DNA from: Microbacteriaceae bacterium PS02068
Lineage (GTDB): Bacteria; Actinomycetota; Actinomycetes; Actinomycetales; Microbacteriaceae
Assembly (NCBI GenBank): GCA_029959325.1
Contig: JASCPF010000011.1
Span: 1 to 64,000 of the forward strand
Length of the DNA: 64,000 nt
Direction: 5' to 3'
In this document: positions 43,710 through 49,547 of the stretch, one piece after another
How positions within the stretch are numbered: position 1 is the stretch's first letter
Layout: each line of letters begins with the position of its first letter
Notes under the pieces: generated by a model
What the model saw: only the letters and a program-made list of their open reading frames with translations
What the model was told of the DNA's origin: nothing
Database searches by the model: none
Position numbers and translations under genes: made by a program

Positions 43710-44231
43710 CTATAGCGCGCTGCGCTCGGCGAGTCCGACCTCGCCGAGATCCTGCAATCGCAGTGTTGTCTCGCTGGGCGTCTTCGACCAGTCGGGCGGA
43801 TGGCTGCCGTAACTGACTCCGACTTTCGGGCAGAGCTGGCTGTGCCGGGTGGGGTCGCGAATGATCGCGGGCGTGAAGCGTACCCAGTAGTTCGGAGTCA
43901 GGCCTTCGGATCGGGCTCGTGCAGCAAAGCGAGCCCCAAGGATTGAGGCCTCGGGCGACGCAGTTCCTTCCCACCCTGGCAGGTCTGTGGAGAAGTCGAG
44001 CGAGGCGTTGTCGGAGTGCACCGACCAATTGATACGAGCTTCCACTTCATACACTCGCTTGCCATCTCGCCTCAGATAGAGGCCAATCGACGTGAGCCAC
44101 CTCTGATCGACGCCGTAGCAGACCTTGGCGGTCGCGTCCTTATCGATGCCTGCCGCAGTGAAGAGCACATCAACTTGATCGACTAGCGCCTGAGCACGGG
44201 TATAGGCGTACGAATATGTGTAGGTGCTCAT
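43710..44231 (-). CDS. Bacterial HORMA-like protein (HORMA-1 type)
   Basis: 173-residue soluble protein. The start STYTYSYAYTRAQALVDQVD, the AGIDKDATAKV segment, a strand pair RWLTSIGLYLRRDGKRVYEVEARINW and a C-terminal segment ending TTLRLQDLGEVGLAERS resemble, by recall, the small HORMA proteins of type III CBASS, which clasp peptides with a C-terminal safety belt and are opened by an AAA+ remodeller. The AAA+ gene is 6 bp upstream, supporting the call. TAGGA lies 5 nt from the ATG. Fold assignment needs a profile or structure check. Confidence 0.6.
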   Translation of the reverse strand: MSTYTYSYAYTRAQALVDQVDVLFTAAGIDKDATAKVCYGVDQRWLTSIGLYLRRDGKRVYEVEARINWSVHSDNASLDFSTDLPGWEGTASPEASILGARFAARARSEGLTPNYWVRFTPAIIRDPTRHSQLCPKVGVSYGSHPPDWSKTPSETTLRLQDLGEVGLAERSAL

Positions 44232-44237
44232 GTTTTC

Positions 44238-45104
44238 CTAGCTCCCCACGTACGATTGAGTTGCAATCGAACGCTCATGCCAGATTCCGAGCGCCAGCCC
44301 CTGAATCTCATCTGCAGAGAGCGAACCCCCCGTTAGCTTGCGCTCAAACTCCACGCGAGCGGAGCTCCGCGGTTGGATCAATGCGACGAGTGACCCTGCC
44401 GCTCGTCGCACCTCATCGTCCGATGCGCGGGCAAGTATCTCCACGACGAGGTCAGAGAAGAACGCCACTGGGGCGTCGGGAAGCGCGCCGACGAGCGACT
44501 CAAGCTCCGGTCGCGTGAGAACCCCGCCGAGGATGCCTGTCATGATTTCCAGCCTCTCCGCCTCGGTCGGCAGCCAAGGGAATGCACGCATCCGACCTGG
44601 CCTTCGGAGCGGCGGGTATACCTTCGACAGATCGTTTCCCGTGAGCACAACGGGGACCCGGCGGAGCTTTCTATCGCCAGCGCGAGTTGGGCTGTCCGCC
44701 AGATGCATGAGTTGAGCGAGCACCTGCTGGTGATTGACTGTGGTCGTACTCTGCGCCCACTCCCCGACCGTCGTATCGAAGTCGTCCACGACGAGCACGG
44801 TCGGCGTGCCCTCGTCTATACGATGCCCTGCGTTCTCATACGTGTCGAGAACAAGCTTCCCCGGCGTGCCGGCGCGGTCACTCTCGAGGTCCGCCGCATT
44901 AATTGATATGGGTAGCACACCACCACGTTCGAGATGCTTGCGTAGCTGAAAACTCTTGCCGTCACCCGGCCGCCCGAAGATGCCCAAAACAAGAGGCCAT
45001 GCGTCGATGTCTGCGAAGTTGAAGACGAGGTGTTGATTGACAGCGTGCGCGAACCGATCCGGGATGACGGGCTCCAGGTGCGGTGCTGAATGAGCGGAAG
45101 TCAT
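44238..45104 (-). CDS. AAA+ ATPase with Rubisco-activase-like core
   Basis: 288 residues. Walker A GRPGDGKS (44-51), Walker B VLVVDDFD (103-110), sensor 1 LTGND (154-158), arginine-finger region RRPGRMRAF. The run ADLESDRAGTPGKL, VNHQQVLAQLMHLADSPT, RVPVVLTGNDLSKVYPPLRR and PWLPTEAER follows Rubisco activase almost residue by residue, unlike classical Pch2/TRIP13. There is no Rubisco in the window. Next to a HORMA-like gene, it probably remodels that protein. The 216 bp before it should hold the operon promoter; no clear operator was seen. Confidence 0.75.
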   Translation of the reverse strand: MTSAHSAPHLEPVIPDRFAHAVNQHLVFNFADIDAWPLVLGIFGRPGDGKSFQLRKHLERGGVLPISINAADLESDRAGTPGKLVLDTYENAGHRIDEGTPTVLVVDDFDTTVGEWAQSTTTVNHQQVLAQLMHLADSPTRAGDRKLRRVPVVLTGNDLSKVYPPLRRPGRMRAFPWLPTEAERLEIMTGILGGVLTRPELESLVGALPDAPVAFFSDLVVEILARASDDEVRRAAGSLVALIQPRSSARVEFERKLTGGSLSADEIQGLALGIWHERSIATQSYVGS

Positions 45105-45320
45105 AGGTAGATCAGACCACGAGCCACAGACATCGCCCCGCCTGGACACGCCAACATCGAGCCCGGCTGCGGGGTAAGAACCAAGGTGATCTCGCATCAG
45201 GAACGTCCGATTTCGAGCGCGCGTCCTCCGTCTTCGACCCCGCGGCCTTTGCGACACCGCACGTCAACCACCTTGCGGAGCCTGCGGTGTCTTCGACGAA
45301 TAGGACTTACCCGTTGTCGG

Positions 45321-46296
45321 TCATACAGCTACCGCAGCGTCGGATTCTGACACTCGGAGATCGCCCGAGGAAACTTCGTGAGCCTGGTCGCGATCGGGTG
45401 CTGACCCAGCGGTTTCCCCACTCGATCGGAGCGCGACGAGGGCTAGACCAACTTTGGCCGCGACATCCACGGCGACCGCGTTCCCAATGACTCCCATGAC
45501 ACGGCTGCGTATGCCGGGGAACTCGTAGTCTTGCGGGAAACCCTGCACGAGGGCGGCCTCGCGGATGCTGAAGTAGCGGACGGACCCGTCGAGCTCACGC
45601 AGCATCCCCTCACCCCCCCGCTACACCGTGGACGCCGGCCTTGATGGTCTTGCTCGGCATGTCTAGCGGGCTGCCGTTGTGCTTCGCGTAGGTTCGCGCA
45701 CCGGGAATAGCGATGTGATTGGGCCAGCCATCGGAGGCGACTTCTACAGCGGGCTCGGGAACGTTGAGCAAGAGATCGCGAAGGGTTCTCCACGGCAGCC
45801 TGTCCGTCGGTGGCCCGGTCTTCTTGATTCGTTCGATCTGCGCGCGAAGTCGTTCGGGAGTCTCGGCGGGTTTCGTCAATCCGTGGCGTTCCCAATATGT
45901 CCCGGTCACCCACTGTTGGTGGAGCAGCAGATCCCGGCTGTGCGTCTTCGCCACGCCAGTCCATGAGCCGGAGCCCGCAAGATCGGCGCGAATCGCGATC
46001 AGGAAAATACGCCTGCGGCTCTGGGCGACTCCTACATCTGCGGCATCGATCTCCTCCTGGTACACACGGTAGAGATCCTCGATGACGCTCGCTCGGATTC
46101 TCCTGTGGTGTTCGTTCCAGAGTTCATCGTCCTTGGGGGCGATCGTGGGGCGGCGGAGCTGGTCGCGCACGTAGTCGAGGTAGGGGGCAAACGAGGGGCG
46201 GGTCAAGCCCGGGACGTTCTCAAATACGACGTACTCCGGCATGAGTTGTCGCACGATGTCGAGCGCCGCAGGAAACATGTTCCTGTCGTCTGAGTG
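45321..46296 (-). pseudogene. Cytosine-5 DNA methyltransferase, 5'-truncated and frameshifted
   Basis: The surviving part starts at SDDRNMFPAALDIV, keeps motif IV VFENVPGL, QSRRRIFLIAIR, a target-recognition region and the C-terminal motifs (SKTIKAGVHGV; FSIREAALVQGFPQDYEFPG; GVIGNAVAVD). The AdoMet-binding N-terminus and PPCQ loop are missing: upstream sequence switches to the integrase remnant. A run of seven Gs near 45610 shifts the frame (VAGG then stop); six Gs would restore VAGGEGMLREL. Dead as it stands because of the truncation. Confidence 0.8.
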
Positions 46297-46491
46297 ATGG
46301 CCGACGCCGGCGTCCCCCTGCACGTCCTCCAGGAGATCCTCGGGCACGCGTCCATGGAGACCACCCGCGGCTACCTCCACCCCGACGACCGGCACCTCGC
46401 CTCCGCCGCCGAGCAAACCAGCGCATTCCTCTCCCCCTCCGGACAACGCCGCCACGCACGCCAGAACACCCCGCCCACCCGGCGCCTGTGA
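46294..46491 (+). pseudogene. Tyrosine integrase, C-terminal remnant
   Basis: About 65 residues remain: DAGVPLHVLQEILGHASMETTRGYLHPDDRH holds the LGH box and the nucleophilic Tyr of phage-type integrases. The catalytic Arg, the HxxR and the whole N-terminus are absent, replaced by methyltransferase sequence on the other strand. It lies next to the right att site, where the element's own integrase is expected. Confidence 0.8.
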
Positions 46492-46529
46492 TGCCGAATC
46501 CGCGGCCCCGAAGCCTGCCCGGAAGCGCT

Positions 46530-46634
46530 CTGGTCCCCTTTTGGTCCCCTTATCCACAGGCCCGGGCGCACCACCGGTCCCGTTGTCCACAGGCCGGCCA
46601 TGTGCCCGGGCCCGAGGGGACCAGAAGGGGACCA
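46530..46634. repeat. Right-end repeats: integrase arm sites and two DnaA-box-like sequences
   Basis: CTGGTCCCCTTTTGGTCCCC (46530-46549) equals the left-end copy, and an inverted related copy GGGGACCAGAAGGGGACCA lies at 46616-46634. Between them are TTATCCACA (46550-46558) and TTGTCCACA (46583-46591), each followed by GGCC, 33 bp apart; these match E. coli- and Streptomyces-type DnaA boxes respectively. Confidence 0.5.
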
Positions 46635-46658
46635 ACGAAAACCGCCCGCAGACACAAC

Positions 46659-46695
46659 AAAGCCCTGACGAAAATTGATTCTCATCAGGGCTTTT
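46659..46695 (-). terminator. Terminator downstream of tRNA-Pro
   Basis: AAAGCCCTGA and TCAGGGCTTT form a 10-bp stem around a 16-nt loop that can partly pair, 4 nt after the tRNA 3' end on the minus strand and ending in a T-run. Same family as the hairpins at 34157 and 40808. Confidence 0.7.
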
Positions 46696-46697
46696 CT

Positions 46698-46740
46698 GTC
46701 GGGATGACAGGATTTGAACCTGCGACCCCCTGACCCCCAG
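46698..46740. repeat. Right att repeat, inside tRNA-Pro
   Basis: 43-bp partner of 40848-40890, covering the anticodon-loop edge, variable loop, T-arm and acceptor 3' strand. Because the element carries this piece, the tRNA gene stays complete after insertion. Confidence 0.8.
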
Positions 46741-46772
46741 TCAGGTGCGCTACCAAGCTGCGCCACATCCCG
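46699..46772 (-). tRNA. tRNA-Pro (anticodon GGG)
   Basis: 74-nt cloverleaf on the minus strand: acceptor CGGGATG/CATCCCG, D-arm GCGC/GCGC, anticodon stem CCTGA/TCAGG with loop CTGGGGG, T-arm GCAGG-TTCAAAT-CCTGT, discriminator A. CCA is not encoded. Intact, although it is the integration target of the island. Confidence 0.95.
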
Positions 46773-46824
46773 TGGCATCGATTTTCAGTTATTCGGGACG
46801 ACCAGAGCGGGGTAAACCCCTTAT

Positions 46825-46863
46825 CCCCCAGTCAGGTGCGCTACCAAGCTGCGCCACATCCCG
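46825..46863 (-). pseudogene. Duplicate 5' half of tRNA-Pro
   Basis: 39 bp identical to 46734-46772: acceptor 5' strand, D-arm and anticodon stem up to the GGGGG, ending exactly within the att core. It lacks the 3' half, so it cannot make a tRNA. It lies 52 bp upstream of the intact gene. Confidence 0.85.
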
Positions 46864-46964
46864 GTCCATCGTCCGCACGCGGACAACTCCCCTATCCTAC
46901 CCGGTCGTCGGGGTCGTCGCGAACCGGTCTGGCCCGTGTCGGTGACGGCGCGTAGCGTGGCGCC

Positions 46965-47543
46965 ATGGCTGAGATCCGCATCGCCCCGGCATCCGCAGAG
47001 CGCTTCGACGACGTCGAGCACGCCCTGACCGGCGGCGGTGATGGTGCGAGCTGCTGGTGCCAGTGGTGGATGCTGCGCAACAAGGACTTCCAGGCAATAT
47101 CGAACGAACAGCGCCGCGAACTTCTGCGCGAAGACCTGCATGCGCCGGTGCCGTCGGCGCTCATCGCCTATGTCGACGGCACACCCGCCGGGTGGGTCAA
47201 GGTGGCGCCGCGCCCCGAACAGCCGCGGCTCGCCGCCACCCGCGACTTCCAGCAGTCGCCCGAGCCGTTCGACGACGGGTCGGTGTGGGCGATCACGTGC
47301 TTCGTCGTGCGGCGCGAGTTCCGCGGCGAGGGGCTCGCCGCTCGGCTGCTCGACGCCGCAGTCGACCATGCACGCGCGCACGGCGCGCGCATCGTCGAGG
47401 GCTACCCCGTCGATACTGCGGCGACGAAGACCTCGGCGAACGACCTCTACCACGGCGCCCTCTCGAGCTTCGCCGCCGCGGGATTCACCGAGGTCGCCCG
47501 GCCGAAGCCTTCGCGCCCCATCGTCTCGCTGCGCCTGACGTGA
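46965..47543 (+). CDS. GNAT family N-acetyltransferase
   Basis: 192 residues. The acetyl-CoA-binding motif A is ITCFVVRREFRGEGLAARLLDAAVDHAR; the N-terminal WCQWWMLRNKDF is found in a conserved actinobacterial subgroup. Substrate unknown. The ATG start lies 100 bp after the tRNA fragment; its stop overlaps the macrodomain start (GTGA), indicating coupled translation. Confidence 0.8.
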   Translation: MAEIRIAPASAERFDDVEHALTGGGDGASCWCQWWMLRNKDFQAISNEQRRELLREDLHAPVPSALIAYVDGTPAGWVKVAPRPEQPRLAATRDFQQSPEPFDDGSVWAITCFVVRREFRGEGLAARLLDAAVDHARAHGARIVEGYPVDTAATKTSANDLYHGALSSFAAAGFTEVARPKPSRPIVSLRLT

Positions 47544-48046
47544 TCCGCCTCACGGCCGTACAGGCCGACATCACCACGCAGCGCGTCGACGCGATCGTCA
47601 ACGCCGCGAACCGCGCGATGCGCGGCGGTGGCGGCGTCGACGGCGCGATCCACCGCGCGGGCGGGACCGCGGTGCTGCGCGACTGCATCGCGCGCTTCCC
47701 CCACGGTCTCGCCACCGGCGACGCCGGATGGACGACCGGCGGCGACCTGCCCGCGCGCTGGGTGATCCACACGGTCGGGCCGAATTTCTCGATCGGCGAG
47801 CGCGACCGCAGCCTGCTGATCTCGGCGTATCGACGCAGCCTCGAGGTCGCGAGCGAGCTCGGCGTGGCATCCCTCGCCGTTCCGCTCATCAGCGCGGGCA
47901 TCTACGGCTGGCCGAAAGACGACGCCGTGGATGCCGCGGTGACCACGATCCTCGAGACGCCGACGGACGTCGCCGACGTGCGCATCGTCGCCTTTGACCG
48001 CGCATCGTTCGACCTCGTACGGCGCCGCATCGACGCGGGTGCCTGA
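47540..48046 (+). CDS. Macro domain protein (O-acetyl-ADP-ribose deacetylase type)
   Basis: 168-residue single macrodomain: DAIVNAANRAMRGGGGVDGAIHRAGG (ADP-ribose pocket), VIHTVGPNF, VPLISAGIYGWP. The family removes acetyl or ADP-ribosyl groups from ADP-ribose adducts. Coupled to a GNAT gene and lying shortly after a TIR-bearing island, though outside its att boundary, so the proximity may be incidental. Confidence 0.88.
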   Translation: MIRLTAVQADITTQRVDAIVNAANRAMRGGGGVDGAIHRAGGTAVLRDCIARFPHGLATGDAGWTTGGDLPARWVIHTVGPNFSIGERDRSLLISAYRRSLEVASELGVASLAVPLISAGIYGWPKDDAVDAAVTTILETPTDVADVRIVAFDRASFDLVRRRIDAGA

Positions 48047-48076
48047 CGGGTCCGGTGACACGGCAGAATCGAGGGC

Positions 48077-48445
48077 GTGAGCGAATCGGTGCGGGTGGAT
48101 GCCTGGCTGTGGGCCGTGCGCGTCTACAAGACCCGCTCGGCCGCCACGACCGCGTGCCGCGCGGGACACGTCCGCGTCGGCGGCGAGAAGGCCAAGGCCG
48201 CACAGGCGATCCGGGTCGGCGACGAACTGCGCGTGCGGATCGCCGGCTTCGACCGGATCCTGATCGTCCGGCAGCTCATCACCAAACGCGTCGGCGCGCC
48301 GCTCGCGGCGATCGCCGCCGAAGATCGCACCCCCGTGCGCGAACCCGTCGCGCAGGTCGCAGTGCGTGACCGCGGCGCCGGCCGACCGACGAAGCGCGAG
48401 CGGCGCGACATCGACAAGCTGCGCGGCCGTGACCTCGAGGACTGA
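48077..48445 (+). CDS. S4 RNA-binding domain protein (Hsp15-like)
   Basis: 122 residues. S4 domain VRVDAWLWAVRVYKTRSAATTACRAGHVRVGGEKAKAAQAIRVGDEL, followed by a basic tail (RPTKRERRDIDKLRG). Hsp15 relatives bind stalled 50S subunits carrying peptidyl-tRNA. GTG start 30 bp after the macrodomain gene. Confidence 0.85.
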   Translation: MSESVRVDAWLWAVRVYKTRSAATTACRAGHVRVGGEKAKAAQAIRVGDELRVRIAGFDRILIVRQLITKRVGAPLAAIAAEDRTPVREPVAQVAVRDRGAGRPTKRERRDIDKLRGRDLED

Positions 48446-48501
48446 CCCGGCGCGCGCATGCCGCCGCACCACGCGCGGACGCAGCCCGCAGTCCGACCCG
48501 C

Positions 48502-49401
48502 TCAGCGAGCGGGGTCGAGCCAGGATGGCCCGTGTGTCGCGGCACCCAACGCCTCGACCCGCTCGCGCAACCCGCGATCACTCGTGACGACGGTCACCGT
48601 GCGGCCCGCGGCGACGAGCCCCTGAGTCTCGGCGACGATCGCGTCATCGCCGCTGCCCGCGGCGCGCACGACGTTCACTCCGGTGACCTCGTCGGTCACG
48701 GCGCGCGCCTGACCCTCCACGACGACGTGGATCTCCGGGAACCACGTCTCGCCCGGCAATCCCAGGCGATCCGCCGCGATCCCCTCCGCCGCAATTCCCG
48801 CGAGGCGCTCCAACAACCGCCCCGTCGCGCCGGCGCGATCGCGCCACCACCCGTCGGGCACCGAGCCGACGACATTCGCGGCATCCACGACGATCGCCGG
48901 TCGCACGGGAATGAGTGAGCGCAGCAGCGGCCACGATGTGGCGAACCCCGGATGCAGCGGGAGCGACTCGACATCGTCGAGTGGCACCCACGCGAGCTCG
49001 CGGCTCTCGGGATCGCTGATCACCGGCTCAAAGGGCGCGACGACGTCGGCGACGAGCGTCGAATAGGTCCAGACCTCGGCGTCGAACACGCTGATCAGCC
49101 GCGGCCGCACCGCACCCGCGGGTACACCCGCCTCTTCGGCCGACTCTCGCAGCGCGCCGTCGCACGCCGACTCGCCCTGGTGACGTGCCCCTCCCGGCAG
49201 CCCCCACGTGTCGCCGTGGTGACTCCACGAGACGCGATGCTGCAGCAGGATGCCCCGGTCGGCATCGATCGCGAACAGCCCGGCTGCGCCGAACCGCCCC
49301 CAGTACCGCGTGCCGTCATCGGCCTCGACCCACGCGTCGCCGGGGTCGCGCGGCCCGTCGGGGCGGCGCGGCTCACCGGGGGTGGGAGGCACGATCGTCA
49401 C
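48502..49401 (-). CDS. NUDIX hydrolase fused to a NYN/PIN-like nuclease domain
   Basis: 299 residues. The NUDIX box GGARHQGESACDGALRESAEEAGV lies at about residues 70-93. The C-terminal half (AIVVDAANVVGSVPDGWWRDRAGATGRLLERL ... VNVVRAAGSGDDAIVAETQ ... VVTSDRGLRERVEALGA) has the acidic residues of NYN/YacP-type RNases (DxxN, GxGDD, TSDRGL). The pairing suggests a nucleotide- or RNA-end-cleaning enzyme, for example handling modified mononucleotides and the RNA they come from; this is inference. Divergent from nrdD. Confidence 0.8.
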   Translation of the reverse strand: MTIVPPTPGEPRRPDGPRDPGDAWVEADDGTRYWGRFGAAGLFAIDADRGILLQHRVSWSHHGDTWGLPGGARHQGESACDGALRESAEEAGVPAGAVRPRLISVFDAEVWTYSTLVADVVAPFEPVISDPESRELAWVPLDDVESLPLHPGFATSWPLLRSLIPVRPAIVVDAANVVGSVPDGWWRDRAGATGRLLERLAGIAAEGIAADRLGLPGETWFPEIHVVVEGQARAVTDEVTGVNVVRAAGSGDDAIVAETQGLVAAGRTVTVVTSDRGLRERVEALGAATHGPSWLDPAR

Positions 49402-49482
49402 CCGTTCAGCCTGTCACACCCCCGCCGCGACAGCGGCGGGGCCGTCACATATCGCCGCGACACGCCACATGTGCGCGCAACT

Positions 49483-49518
49483 TGTGGTCCGACCACTACA
49501 TATAGTGGTCGGACCACA
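49483..49518. promoter_or_regulatory. Double palindromic operator in the nrdD promoter
   Basis: TGTGGTCCGACCACTA and its exact inverse flank CATA, so the 36 bp form one large palindrome made of two GTGGTC-N-GACCAC sites with centres 21 bp apart, two helical turns. It ends 29 bp before the nrdD ATG. Each half equals the adhE site at 6098-6112. The central ACTACATATAGT loosely recalls an NrdR box, but the GGTCNGACC cores point to a different regulator. Confidence 0.7.
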
Positions 49519-49547
49519 ACACCTCGCTCACGGAAAGCAGACCCGCC

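Larger units (their letters stand above)
40848..46740. mobile_element. Integrative defence island in tRNA-Pro
   Basis: 5.9-kb segment bounded by 43-bp direct repeats that are the 3' part of the tRNA-Pro gene. It has visibly lower GC than both flanks, repeated GGTCCCCTTTTGGTCCCC sites at both ends, and the C-terminal remnant of a tyrosine integrase beside the intact tRNA. Cargo: an AAA+/HORMA/TIR/TIR/SLOG operon and a broken cytosine methyltransferase. With its integrase truncated it can no longer excise by itself. Confidence 0.8.

Noticed and set aside
41059-45104. A standard type III CBASS or standard Thoeris locus
   Set aside because: No CD-NTase is present, and there is no Sir2-SLOG ThsA; the gene set combines parts of both without matching either.
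46825-46863. A second tRNA-Pro gene
   Set aside because: Only the 5' half is present; the 3' half needed for the T-arm and acceptor is missing, so it is recorded as a fragment.
46965-48046. GNAT and macrodomain genes as part of the defence island
   Set aside because: They lie outside the att repeats and have host-like GC content, so association with the island is not supported.
49483-49518. A classical NrdR box pair
   Set aside because: The central ACTACATATAGT is only loosely similar, and the conserved unit shared with adhE is GTGGTCNGACCAC, which NrdR would not explain.
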